From NCBI RefSeq assembly GCF_005503365.1, contig NZ_SCML01000014.1:52151-116150 (forward strand): DNA of 64,000 bases, in the 5' to 3' direction. This stretch comes from Hydrogenophaga sp. 2FB. Lineage in GTDB: Bacteria > Pseudomonadota > Gammaproteobacteria > Burkholderiales > Burkholderiaceae_C. A program made the translations under genes and the position numbers. The notes under the pieces were generated by a model. The model had not been told where the DNA came from. It made no database searches and saw nothing but the letters and a program-made list of their open reading frames with translations. Shown one piece after another: positions 1 through 7,975 of the stretch (position 1 is the stretch's first letter; the number at the start of each line of letters is the position of its first letter).

Positions 1-41
1 GCTGCGGCGTCTACAAGACCGTTGCGCGCGCCATGGCCTGA
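1..41 (+). CDS. 3' end of an unidentified plus-strand gene (partial)
   Basis: The first bases read in frame as ...CGVYKTVARAMA followed by a TGA stop at 39-41, two bases before the convergent ferredoxin gene ends at 44. Only about a dozen codons are visible, too few to name a product. The tail-to-tail spacing is what one expects of a real gene end, but an accidental open frame cannot be excluded in such GC-rich DNA. Confidence 0.3.
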   Translation, partial: CGVYKTVARAMA

Positions 42-43
42 GT

Positions 44-706
44 TCAGCCGCCCGCTTGACCGCGCTTCGCGCGAGAGCGGGCCAGCGCGGCTTCGATCAC
101 CGCGCGCTTCTTGTCCAGCACGGCTTCGTCGGTGATCTGCGAGTGCGCGGCCAGATCGGTGAGCTTCTCGCGCGCCTTCGTGTCCAGCCGTGCGTCGTGT
201 TCCTGTTTCTCGCGCGCCAGGCGCAACTGCCGGCTGTTGTAGCGCTCGCGGCCTTGCTGCGCCTGCTCGGCGGTCCAGGCTTGCCAGCCGGTGCGCTCGC
301 CGCTGACGATCTCCAGCGAGATGCAATCCACCGGGCACACCGGCAGGCACAGCTCGCACCCCGTGCAGTACGGTTCGACCACGGTGTGCATGCGCTTGTG
401 GATGCCGACGATGGCGTCGGTGGGGCAGGCCTGGATGCACAGCGTGCAGCCGATGCACCAGGCCTCGTCGATCACCGCCACCGTCACCGGACCTTCGATG
501 CCACAGCGGGGGTCCAGCGGCCGCACCGGCAAACCGGTGAGGGCGGCCAGGCGCTCGATGCCCTCGGCGCCCCCGGGCGGGCACTGGTTGATGCCCGCTT
601 CACCGGCCGCGATGGCTTGCGCGTAACGGGCGCAGTCCGGATAGCCGCAGCGCGTGCACTGCGTTTGCGGCAGGGCGTCGTCGATGCGCCGGGCGAGTTC
701 GTTCAT
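44..706 (-). CDS. rnfB: RnfB/RsxB-type electron transport ferredoxin
   Basis: Iron-sulfur electron-transfer protein of 220 residues resembling the RnfB subunit of Rnf/Rsx ion-pumping complexes. Near the N-terminus (about residues 17-25) lies the CTRCGYPDC pattern of the Fe-S domain typical of RnfB. Two bacterial ferredoxin 4Fe-4S motifs follow in the middle: [12 protein letters not shown] and [12 protein letters not shown]. The C-terminal third is charged and Lys/Arg-rich. Enterobacterial RnfB begins with a membrane helix. This protein starts directly at the Fe-S domain, so it is probably soluble or peripheral. No other rnf genes are in view, so it may serve as a stand-alone ferredoxin rather than in a full Rnf complex. 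The RnfB-family assignment is firm; the partner is unknown. Confidence 0.85.
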   Translation of the reverse strand: MNELARRIDDALPQTQCTRCGYPDCARYAQAIAAGEAGINQCPPGGAEGIERLAALTGLPVRPLDPRCGIEGPVTVAVIDEAWCIGCTLCIQACPTDAIVGIHKRMHTVVEPYCTGCELCLPVCPVDCISLEIVSGERTGWQAWTAEQAQQGRERYNSRQLRLAREKQEHDARLDTKAREKLTDLAAHSQITDEAVLDKKRAVIEAALARSRAKRGQAGG

Positions 707-758
707 GCGGACGAATATACCGGCGCTGCGGCAGCGCCGGTGACCTTCAAAAGGCCGT

Positions 759-2183
759 TCAGGCCTTGCCGGTCTTGCGCGCCGCGCGCTTGGCGGCGAT
801 GGGCGCTTTTTTCGTCGCCACGGTCTTGCTGGCCACCACTTTAGGTGCGGCCTTTTTGGCGGCAGGCCGCTTCGCGACCGCAGGGGGGTGTGCGACCACA
901 GGCGCCACTGCGACCGCGGCTGGCTGGTGGGCCTGGATGAAGGTCTTCACCACCGGGTGCACCATGTCGCGCCAACGCCGGCCGCTGAAGATGCCGTAGT
1001 GCCCCGCGCCCTGGGCCTCGTAGTGCATCTGCTGCGACTTCGGGACGCCGGTGCACAGCCCGTGCGCGGCGGCGGTCTGGCCCGAGCCGGAGATGTCGTC
1101 GAGCTCGCCTTCGACGGTGAGCAGGGCGGTGCGGGTGATGTCCTGCGGGCGCACGCGCTCGAGCTTGCCGCCTTCGTTCTTCACGTCCCAGGTGCCGTTG
1201 ACCAGCTTGAATTCCTGGAACACGGTCTCGATGGTTTCGAGGTAGTAGTCGGCGTCCATGTCGAGCACGGCGTTGTACTCGTCGTAGAACTTGCGGTGGC
1301 TTTCGGCGCTGGAGTTGTCGCCCTTGATCAGGTCCTTGAAGTAGTCGTAGTGGCTGGACGCATGGCGGTCCGGGTTCATGGCCACGAAGCCGGTGTGCTG
1401 CAGGAAGCCCGGGTAGACGCGGCGGCCCGCGCCGGGGAAGTTGTCGGGCACGCGGTAGATCACGTTGTTCTCGAACCACTCGTGGCTGCGCTGCGTGGCC
1501 AGGTTGTTCACCGCCGTGGGCGATTTGCGCGCGTCGATCGGCCCGCCCATCATGGTCATGGACAGCGGCGTGGTTTCGCCGCGGCTGGCCATGAGCGAAA
1601 CGGCCGCGAGCACCGGCACGGTGGGCTGGCAGACGCTGATCACGTGGCAGTTGCCATAGCCTTGCTGCAGGTAGCGGATGAATTCCTGCACGTAGTTGAC
1701 GTAGTCATCCAGATGGAACTCGCCGTCGGCCAGGGGCACGAGGCGGGCGTTCTTCCAGTCGGTGATGTAGACCTTGTGGTCCTTGAGCATGGTGCGCACC
1801 GTGTCGCGCAGCAGCGTGGCGTAGTGGCCCGACAGCGGCGCGACGATCAGCACCACCGGCTGGCCCTTGAGCTTGGCCAGGGTTTCGGTGTTGTCCGAGA
1901 AGCGCTTGAAGCGGCGCAGCTCGCAGAACGGTTTGTCGATTTCGATGCGTTCGTGGATCGCGATGTCCACGCCGTCCACGTCGACCGTGTGGATGCCGAA
2001 GACCGGCTTTTCGTAGTCCTTGCCCAGGCGGTGGAGGAGGTCGTACCCTGCGGAGATGCGTTGCGCGCCGGGCAATTGCGCCAGCGGAAGCATGGGGTTG
2101 CTGTAGAGCCGCGCGGCCACTTCGGCCAGATCGGAAAACGGCTCCATGATCGAACGCTGGGTTTCGTAGATTTGGTACAGCAT
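759..2183 (-). CDS. phaZ: Intracellular polyhydroxyalkanoate depolymerase
   Basis: Mobilises stored poly(3-hydroxybutyrate) granules by hydrolysing the polyester in the cytoplasm. The protein is an alpha/beta hydrolase of 474 residues when started at the ATG at 2183. An upstream in-frame start would add 25 residues that do not look conserved. The nucleophile is cysteine, as in the characterised Ralstonia PhaZa1: [10 protein letters not shown] places Cys at about residue 185. The acid is likely in [10 protein letters not shown] and the histidine in [13 protein letters not shown]. The C-terminal 45 residues are an Ala/Lys/Pro-rich basic tail (repeated AAK, KKA), reminiscent of DNA- or granule-binding tails of phasin-like proteins. 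The gene is divergent from the dioxygenase gene and probably has its own promoter in 2184-2334. Confidence 0.93.
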   Translation of the reverse strand: MLYQIYETQRSIMEPFSDLAEVAARLYSNPMLPLAQLPGAQRISAGYDLLHRLGKDYEKPVFGIHTVDVDGVDIAIHERIEIDKPFCELRRFKRFSDNTETLAKLKGQPVVLIVAPLSGHYATLLRDTVRTMLKDHKVYITDWKNARLVPLADGEFHLDDYVNYVQEFIRYLQQGYGNCHVISVCQPTVPVLAAVSLMASRGETTPLSMTMMGGPIDARKSPTAVNNLATQRSHEWFENNVIYRVPDNFPGAGRRVYPGFLQHTGFVAMNPDRHASSHYDYFKDLIKGDNSSAESHRKFYDEYNAVLDMDADYYLETIETVFQEFKLVNGTWDVKNEGGKLERVRPQDITRTALLTVEGELDDISGSGQTAAAHGLCTGVPKSQQMHYEAQGAGHYGIFSGRRWRDMVHPVVKTFIQAHQPAAVAVAPVVAHPPAVAKRPAAKKAAPKVVASKTVATKKAPIAAKRAARKTGKA

Positions 2184-2334
2184 GGGGCGCCCGTCAAATA
2201 CAGTTATGTTGCGGTGCAATATAGCAGTTTGTGCACCAAATGGTGAAGTGGGCCGCACCTAACTTGTACGGCCTGCCGTCACCTTCGTGAAAGAATTCTG
2301 GACGGTCATCACTGCCACCGCCCTTGGGATCCCT

Positions 2335-3213
2335 ATGAACACCTCCACCACCGCACCCCTCACACCCGTCGCCCAGCGCGCCATGGACCTTGCCGACATT
2401 TTGCCGGCCACCGAGCGCTTGCCGGTGCTGTTTCTCGGGCATGGCAGTCCCATGAACGCGATCGAAGACAACCGTTGGCGGCGCAGCTGGGAGGCTCTGG
2501 GCAACGACTTGCGCTTGCGCGGCGCGCCACCGGCGCTGATCCTGTGCATTTCGGCGCACTGGCTGACCTCCGGATGGCAGCTCACCGCCATGCAGGCCCC
2601 GCCCACCATCCACGACTTCGGCGGCTTTCCCCAGGCGCTGTTTGACCAGCAGTATCCGGCGCCCGGCTCGCCCGCGATGGCGCGCGCGATCAGCGGTGTG
2701 GTCCACCAGCCCGATTCGGGTCGCGCGCTGGATCTGGACGAGGGTGAATGGGGTCTGGACCATGGCGCGTGGTCGGTGCTCAAGCCCATGTTTCCCGAAG
2801 CGAACATCCCGGTCATCCAGCTGAGCATGGACTACCGGCGCCCCGCTGCTGAGCACTTCGCCGTTGGCCGTCAGTTGGCACAATTGCGCGAGCGCGGCGT
2901 GTTGATCGTCGGCAGTGGCAACATGGTTCACAACCTGCGCACGATGCGCCGCGATGCCGCCGACAACCAGGCCTACGACTGGGCGATCGAATTCGACCGG
3001 GTCACGGCCGAGCACATCGAGCAAGGCCGGCTGGAAGCCTTGAGCGATTTTCAACAGCTCGGCGCGGTGGCCCAGATGGCCCACCCGAGCTGGGAGCACT
3101 ACTTGCCGCTGCTGTACGCAGCCGGGGCCGCAGGTGCGGACGAGGCGCCCCGGTTTTTCAACGACGGCTTCCAGGGCGCGTCGATTTCCATGCGTTCGGT
3201 GGTGTGGGGTTGA
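2335..3213 (+). CDS. DODA-type extradiol ring-opening dioxygenase (YgiD-like)
   Basis: Class III extradiol dioxygenase of the 4,5-DOPA dioxygenase family, a single-domain metal enzyme that cleaves catecholic rings; many bacterial members have unknown natural substrates. The family signature GHGSPMNAIED is near the N-terminus. Further conserved His positions are visible in CISAHWL, LDHGAWSVL and GSGNMVHNLR. With the ATG at 2335 the product is 292 residues, slightly longer than the usual 260-275. A GTG at 2287 would add 16 residues and is less likely. It is a single-gene unit, divergent from phaZ and convergent with the aminotransferase gene, closed by the hairpin at 3219-3248. Confidence 0.88.
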   Translation: MNTSTTAPLTPVAQRAMDLADILPATERLPVLFLGHGSPMNAIEDNRWRRSWEALGNDLRLRGAPPALILCISAHWLTSGWQLTAMQAPPTIHDFGGFPQALFDQQYPAPGSPAMARAISGVVHQPDSGRALDLDEGEWGLDHGAWSVLKPMFPEANIPVIQLSMDYRRPAAEHFAVGRQLAQLRERGVLIVGSGNMVHNLRTMRRDAADNQAYDWAIEFDRVTAEHIEQGRLEALSDFQQLGAVAQMAHPSWEHYLPLLYAAGAAGADEAPRFFNDGFQGASISMRSVVWG

Positions 3214-3218
3214 ACGCG

Positions 3219-3248
3219 AAAAAAAACCGCGCAATGCGCGGTTTTTTT
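3219..3248. terminator. Bidirectional rho-independent terminator
   Basis: A-tract, then stem CCGCGC, loop AAT, stem GCGCGG, then T-tract. The A and T tracts extend the dyad so that it serves both strands. It lies between the convergent dioxygenase (ends 3213) and aminotransferase (ends 3266) genes, the expected place for a shared terminator. Confidence 0.93.
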
Positions 3249-3265
3249 GATCCTGCGGGGGTGTA

Positions 3266-4462
3266 TCAAACCACCTTGGCAATCGACTGGCAGACGTAGT
3301 CGATGTTCTTGCTGTTGAGCGCGGCCACGCACATGCGGCCGGTGTCGGTGCCGTACACGCCGAACTCGCTGCGCAGGCGCACCATCTGGTCCTTGCTCAG
3401 ACCGGAGTAGCTGAACATGCCGATCTGGCTGGTGATGAAGCCCATGTCCTGCTTCACGCCGGCGGCCTTGAGCCCGTCCACCAGCTTCTGGCGCATGGCC
3501 TTGATGCGCACGCGCATCTCGCCCAGTTCCTTTTCCCACACGGCGCGCAGCTCGGGGTTGTTCAGCACGGCGGCGACCACCGCGCCACCGTGGATCGGCG
3601 GGTTGGAGTAGTTGGTGCGGATCACGATCTTGAGTTGCGACAGCACGCGCGAGGCTTCTTCGGCGTTTTCGCACAGCACCGACAGCGCGCCCACGCGTTC
3701 GCCATACAGGCTGAAGCTCTTGGAGAAGGACGTCGAGACGAAGAAGGTGAGGCCAGCGGCGACGAATTTGCCGATGACCGCGCCGTCTTCGGCAATGCCA
3801 TGGCCGAAGCCCTGGTACGCCATGTCCAGGAAAGGCGTGAGGCCACGGGCCTTGACGACGGCGATCACCTGATCCCACTGTGCCGGGGTGATGTCATAGC
3901 CCGTCGGGTTGTGGCAGCAGGCGTGCAGCACGGCGATGGTGCCGGGCGTGGCCGCGTTCAGGCTGGCGAGCATGCCGTCGAAGTTGACGCCGCGCTTCTC
4001 GGCGTCGTAGTAGGCGTAGCTGTCGACCTTGAAACCCGCGTTGGTGAACAGCGCGCGGTGGTTTTCCCAGCTCGGGTCGCTGATCAGCACGGTCGCGTCG
4101 GGGTTCAGTCGCTTGAGGAAGTCGGCGCCGATCTTGAGGCCGCCCGTACCACCGATGGCCTGCACCGTGGCGACGCGGCCGGATTTGACGGGCTCGGATT
4201 CGGCACCGAACACCAGGCCCTTGACCGCTGCGTCGTACGCGGCAATGCCGTCGATGGGCAGGTAGCCGCGGGCCGCGGGCTTGTCCATCATTGTCTTCTC
4301 GGCCGCTTGCACACATTGCAGCAAGGGCAGCTTGCCGTTGTCGTCGAAGTAGACGCCGACGCCGAGGTTGACTTTGTTGGGGTTGGTGTCGGCGGCAAAT
4401 TGTTCGTTCAGACCCAGAATCGGGTCGCGCGGCGCCATTTCGACGGCGGAGAAGAGGGACAT
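3266..4462 (-). CDS. Aromatic amino acid / aspartate aminotransferase
   Basis: PLP-dependent class I aminotransferase (subgroup I-alpha, AspC/TyrB) of 398 residues, the usual length. It exchanges amino groups between glutamate and oxaloacetate or aromatic 2-oxo acids. The PLP lysine is Lys248 in SFSKSFSLYGERVG. HNPTGYDIT carries the conserved Asn-Pro of the active site, and the substrate carboxylate Arg lies in GMFSYSGLSKDQ...GTDTGRMCVA near the C-terminus. Sequence alone does not separate aspartate from aromatic preference, so no symbol is given. The gene is divergent from the EPS operon, separated by about 260 bp. Confidence 0.93.
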   Translation of the reverse strand: MSLFSAVEMAPRDPILGLNEQFAADTNPNKVNLGVGVYFDDNGKLPLLQCVQAAEKTMMDKPAARGYLPIDGIAAYDAAVKGLVFGAESEPVKSGRVATVQAIGGTGGLKIGADFLKRLNPDATVLISDPSWENHRALFTNAGFKVDSYAYYDAEKRGVNFDGMLASLNAATPGTIAVLHACCHNPTGYDITPAQWDQVIAVVKARGLTPFLDMAYQGFGHGIAEDGAVIGKFVAAGLTFFVSTSFSKSFSLYGERVGALSVLCENAEEASRVLSQLKIVIRTNYSNPPIHGGAVVAAVLNNPELRAVWEKELGEMRVRIKAMRQKLVDGLKAAGVKQDMGFITSQIGMFSYSGLSKDQMVRLRSEFGVYGTDTGRMCVAALNSKNIDYVCQSIAKVV

Positions 4463-4721
4463 GCTGGATTTCCTGGGTTGAGGGCGAAAGCAGCCGGCAT
4501 TTTAACGTTGCGCTTTGCTGCTTATGCGGCCCAGGGAGGGCACACTGTCAATGCCCTTCCGGATGTATTTTCTGACCCCAACCGTGTGCTTCCGCATACA
4601 GGTGGCGGTGTTGTTGACCCGATGTCGATCGCTGGGGGGCTTCTTGACGGATGCTCTGGGGTATATTCAAAAGGGAATTAACTTTTATTAACATTTCGCC
4701 GCGCTTAGGAGGAAATGGGTC
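4463..4721 (+). promoter_or_regulatory. Intergenic control region ahead of the exopolysaccharide operon
   Basis: A 259-bp non-coding stretch between divergent genes. A strong Shine-Dalgarno AGGAGG at 4707-4712 sits 9 nt before the ATG at 4722. The segment just upstream (4655-4700) is notably AT-rich for this genome. Two sequences, TGGCGGTGTTGTTGA (4603-4617) and TGGGGGGCTTCTTGA (4633-4647), have the GG-N10-G spacing of sigma-54 promoters but end in GA rather than the canonical GC. A TTGACG at 4644 is only 12 bp from TATATT at 4662, too close for a good sigma-70 promoter. The region is clear; the promoter type is inference. Confidence 0.45.
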
Positions 4722-5357
4722 ATGCGAAAACATACTTCTGCTCTTGTTCGTGTTCTCGCCATCGGCGCTTCTGCAGCCGCGTTGATGGTCGGTGTCAGTG
4801 GTTGCGCGAGCAGCAGCAAATTGCCTCCCGCGCCGATCGTGGCCAGCACGGCCACCTATGCGTACCTCGTCGGGCCAGGCGATACGCTGAACATCACCGT
4901 GTGGCGCAACCCGGAGCTGTCGTTGACCGTCCCGGTGCGCCCGGATGGCAAGGTGTCGGCGCCGCTGGTGGACGAGCTGGTGGCGCAAGGCAAGACGTCC
5001 TCGGAAATCGCCCGCGACGTAGAAAAAGCCCTGAGCAAATTCGTGCGCGACCCGGTGGTGACCGTGATCGTCACCAATTTCGTCGGTCCTTACAGCGAGC
5101 AGATCCGCGTGGTGGGTGAAGCCACCAAGCCGCAGTTCCTGCCCTACAAGCAAAAGATGACGGTCATGGACGTGATGATCGCCGTGGGCGGTCTGACCGA
5201 TTTTGCCGACGGCAACAAGGCCACGATCGTGCGCGCTTCCGAGGCCAACAAGCGCTACAGCGTGCGTTTGCAGGATCTGGTCAAGCGGGGCGACATTTCC
5301 GCCAACGTTGAAATGCTGCCCGGCGACATTCTCATCATCCCGCAAGGCTGGTTCTGA
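4722..5357 (+). CDS. Wza-like polysaccharide export lipoprotein (XrtA-system type)
   Basis: Outer-membrane polysaccharide export protein of the Poly_export/SLBB family, 211 residues, the short form usual in XrtA/PEP-CTERM EPS loci. The N-terminus is a lipoprotein signal peptide ending in the lipobox GVSGC, with Cys28 as the lipidated residue. The polysaccharide-export domain spans about residues 48-125 (VGPGDTLNITVWRNPELS...), followed by one SLBB segment (about 128-200) ending with the typical LPGDILIIPQGWF. It should form the periplasmic/outer-membrane channel with the chain-length protein encoded next. It is the first gene of the operon and has the strongest ribosome-binding site there. 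Confidence 0.93.
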   Translation: MRKHTSALVRVLAIGASAAALMVGVSGCASSSKLPPAPIVASTATYAYLVGPGDTLNITVWRNPELSLTVPVRPDGKVSAPLVDELVAQGKTSSEIARDVEKALSKFVRDPVVTVIVTNFVGPYSEQIRVVGEATKPQFLPYKQKMTVMDVMIAVGGLTDFADGNKATIVRASEANKRYSVRLQDLVKRGDISANVEMLPGDILIIPQGWF

Positions 5358-5426
5358 ACCACCTTCATGGCGCGTGGGCTGGTCGCGTGACCAGCCAGTC
5401 CCTTGCTGTCACACACCGATTCCAGC

Positions 5427-6983
5427 ATGCATGATCTCCTGAACCAAATCGCCACCACCCTGCGGGGCATGTGGAAGTACCGTCGGATGGGGGTGCTGAT
5501 CGCCTGGATCGTGGCCGCCATTGGTGCCGCGGGCGTCCTGATGATTCCGGACCGTTACGAGGCCTCGTCCCGCGTCTACGTCGACACGCAGTCGATCCTG
5601 CGGCCGCTGATGGCCGGCCTGGCCATTCAGCCCGATGTCGAGCAGCAGGTGGCCATGCTCAGCCGCACGCTGATCAACCGACCCACGGTGGAAAAGCTCA
5701 TGCAGATGGCCCAGCTGGAAACGCCGGGCCAGACCAAGGCGGAACGCGATGCCCTGGTGGCCAATCTCTCGAAGTCGCTCGCGATCCGTTCGACGGGCCG
5801 GGACAACCTCTACACGCTGTCCTACCGCGATGAGAACCCCGAGCGCTCGCTGGAGGTCGTGAAGTCTTTGCTGACCATCTTTGTCGAGTCGGCCAAAGGC
5901 GCGTCAGGGGCGGACTCGGACAGCGCACGCCGCTTCATTGAAGAGCAGATCAAGAACTACGAGCAAAAGCTCTCCGAAGCCGAAGCCCGGGTCAAGGAGT
6001 TTCGCCTGCGCAACCTGGACATGCAGGCGGCTGGTGGCCCGGATGTGGCCGCTCGCATGGCGGAAATGCTCACCACGCTCAGCCAGGCGCGCCTGGAGTT
6101 GCGCGAGGCCGAAAGCGCCCGCGAAGCGGCCCGCGTGCAGTTGGAGAAAGCCCGCGAGATGGCGCGCAGCGCGCCCGATAGCGCGTTTTCCAGCATTGCC
6201 ACGCCCGAGCTCGATTCGCGCCTCGATGCGCTCAAGCGCAGCCTGGATGCGCTGTTGCAGCGTTTCACCGATCAACATCCCGATGTGCTCAACACGCGCA
6301 AGTTGATCAAGGAGCTGGAAGATCAGAAGCGCCGCGACATCGCAGACATGCGCCGTGCGGCAGCGGCCTCTCCGTCCGCTCCCGTGATCGGGAACAACCC
6401 CGCCATTGTGGAGATGTCGCGGACATTGGCCTCGGCGGAGGTCCAGGTGGCGTCGCTGCGTGCTCGCGTGGGCGAATACGAGGCCCGCGCAGCCCGTCTG
6501 CGGGAACAGATGAAGGTGGCTCCGCAGATGGAAGCGGAGCTGGCCCAGCTCAACCGCGACTACGAAATCCACCGCAAGAACTACCAGGACCTGGTGTCGC
6601 GCCGCGAAACGGTGTTGATGAGCGGTGAATTGGAAAGCACGTCCAATCTGGCCGACTTCCGGGTGGTCGAGCCCCCGCAGGTGTCTCGCAAACCGGTCGC
6701 GCCGAACCGTGCCTTGCTGTTGCCGGTTGCCTTGATCGCGGCGTTGGCTGCGGGTGTTGGCGTGACCTTCCTGGTCAGCCAGTTGCGCCCCGTGTTCTTC
6801 GATGCCTCTGCTTTGCGTGGCGCCACGGAATTGCCGTTGCTGGGTGTTGTGACCTTGGTCAAGAACGACACCATGCGCCGGCGCGAGTCGCGCAGTCTGC
6901 GGCGCTTCCTGATGGCGATCCTGGCATTGGTCGTGTTGTTCCTCATTGGTATGGCCGCTCTGTCGTACCACTCCAGCCTTTGA
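5427..6983 (+). CDS. Polysaccharide chain-length determinant protein (Wzz/BY-kinase activator type)
   Basis: Inner-membrane co-polymerase controlling EPS chain length and bridging to the exporter, 518 residues from the ATG at 5427; a TTG at 5403 would add 8. N-terminal transmembrane helix at about 25-45 (GVLIAWIVAAIGAAGVLMI), then a long periplasmic coiled coil rich in Glu/Arg/Ala heptads (about 150-410). Two C-terminal transmembrane helices follow: LLLPVALIAALAAGVGVTFL and FLMAILALVVLFLIGMAAL. Length and placement match the XrtA-associated family (TIGR03007 by recollection). The kinase domain is not fused here; it is the next gene. Confidence 0.92.
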   Translation: MHDLLNQIATTLRGMWKYRRMGVLIAWIVAAIGAAGVLMIPDRYEASSRVYVDTQSILRPLMAGLAIQPDVEQQVAMLSRTLINRPTVEKLMQMAQLETPGQTKAERDALVANLSKSLAIRSTGRDNLYTLSYRDENPERSLEVVKSLLTIFVESAKGASGADSDSARRFIEEQIKNYEQKLSEAEARVKEFRLRNLDMQAAGGPDVAARMAEMLTTLSQARLELREAESAREAARVQLEKAREMARSAPDSAFSSIATPELDSRLDALKRSLDALLQRFTDQHPDVLNTRKLIKELEDQKRRDIADMRRAAAASPSAPVIGNNPAIVEMSRTLASAEVQVASLRARVGEYEARAARLREQMKVAPQMEAELAQLNRDYEIHRKNYQDLVSRRETVLMSGELESTSNLADFRVVEPPQVSRKPVAPNRALLLPVALIAALAAGVGVTFLVSQLRPVFFDASALRGATELPLLGVVTLVKNDTMRRRESRSLRRFLMAILALVVLFLIGMAALSYHSSL

Positions 6984-6996
6984 AGGTGGTTTGAAC

Positions 6997-7953
6997 ATGT
7001 CCAGCTTGATTGAAAAAGCGGCCCAGAGGCTTGAGCAACTGCGGCAAGCCGGTGCGGATATGCCGCCTGCGCCCGAGGCCTCCACCGCACCCTTGTCCAA
7101 CACGCCGGCAACCGCGCCTGCGCCGACGGTCGCGCGCGCAGCCCCAGCCGTGGCAGCGCCGAAGGAGCCCGGCAAGCAGATGTCCAAGAGCGTTCGAATC
7201 GACCTGGCCGCGCTTGCCGAAGCCGGCTTCGTCACCCCGAACGCGCCGCGCGCCGTCATCGCAGACGAGTACCGCGTGATCAAGCGCCCCCTGATTGCCA
7301 ATGCCACCGGCAAAGGTGCTTCGGCGGCAGCCCATGGCAACCGCATCATGGTCACCAGCGCGATGCCGGGCGAAGGCAAGAGCTTCACCGCCATCAACCT
7401 GGCCATGAGCATTGCCATGGAACTGGACTACACGGTGTTGCTGGTGGATGCCGACGTGTCGCGTCCCTCGATCATGAAGACCTTGGGGTTGCCGCATGGC
7501 CCCGGACTGCTCGATCTGTTGACGAACGAAAAGATCGAAATGTCCGACACGCTGCTGCGGACCAACGTCGACAAGCTGAGCCTGCTGCCCAGCGGGACGC
7601 CGCATCCGCGCGCCACCGAGCTGTTGGCCAGTGATGCGATGACCCGGTTGATCGAAGAGATGGGGCACCGTTATCCGGACCGCATCATCATTTTCGATTC
7701 GCCTCCGTTGCTGCTCACCACGGAATCCCGTGTGTTGGCCACGCACATGGGCCAGATCGTCGTGGTGGTGCAGGCGGAGAAAACCTTGCAGTCGCAGGTG
7801 AAGCACGCGCTGACGACCATCGAGTCCTGCCCGATCAAGCTGATGGTGCTCAACCAGGTGCATGGAGGTGACCAGGACGCCCATGGCTATGGGTACAGCT
7901 ACGGTCACGGGGCCGCCGAGCCATCGAAGGCGACCGAGGCCGCCACGGCTTGA
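6997..7953 (+). CDS. Tyrosine autokinase of the polysaccharide co-polymerase (BY-kinase)
   Basis: Cytoplasmic bacterial tyrosine kinase of 318 residues from the ATG at 6997, preceded by AAGGTGG. Its cycle of autophosphorylation modulates EPS assembly together with the upstream chain-length protein. Walker A is MPGEGKS (about residues 121-128), Walker A' is LLVDADVSRPS and Walker B is IIIFDSPPLLL (about 229-239). The N-terminal 60 residues are Ala/Pro-rich linker. The C-terminus carries a small tyrosine cluster, HGYGYSYGHG, the expected autophosphorylation site, though with few tyrosines. Position and size fit the XrtA-associated kinase family (TIGR03018 by recollection). Confidence 0.92.
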   Translation: MSSLIEKAAQRLEQLRQAGADMPPAPEASTAPLSNTPATAPAPTVARAAPAVAAPKEPGKQMSKSVRIDLAALAEAGFVTPNAPRAVIADEYRVIKRPLIANATGKGASAAAHGNRIMVTSAMPGEGKSFTAINLAMSIAMELDYTVLLVDADVSRPSIMKTLGLPHGPGLLDLLTNEKIEMSDTLLRTNVDKLSLLPSGTPHPRATELLASDAMTRLIEEMGHRYPDRIIIFDSPPLLLTTESRVLATHMGQIVVVVQAEKTLQSQVKHALTTIESCPIKLMVLNQVHGGDQDAHGYGYSYGHGAAEPSKATEAATA

Positions 7954-7975
7954 TGCGATTCAGGGAGGAGATCCA

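Noticed and set aside
4644..4667. Sigma-70 promoter TTGACG ... TATATT before the EPS operon
   Set aside because: The spacing is only 12 bp, well short of the usual 16-18 bp.
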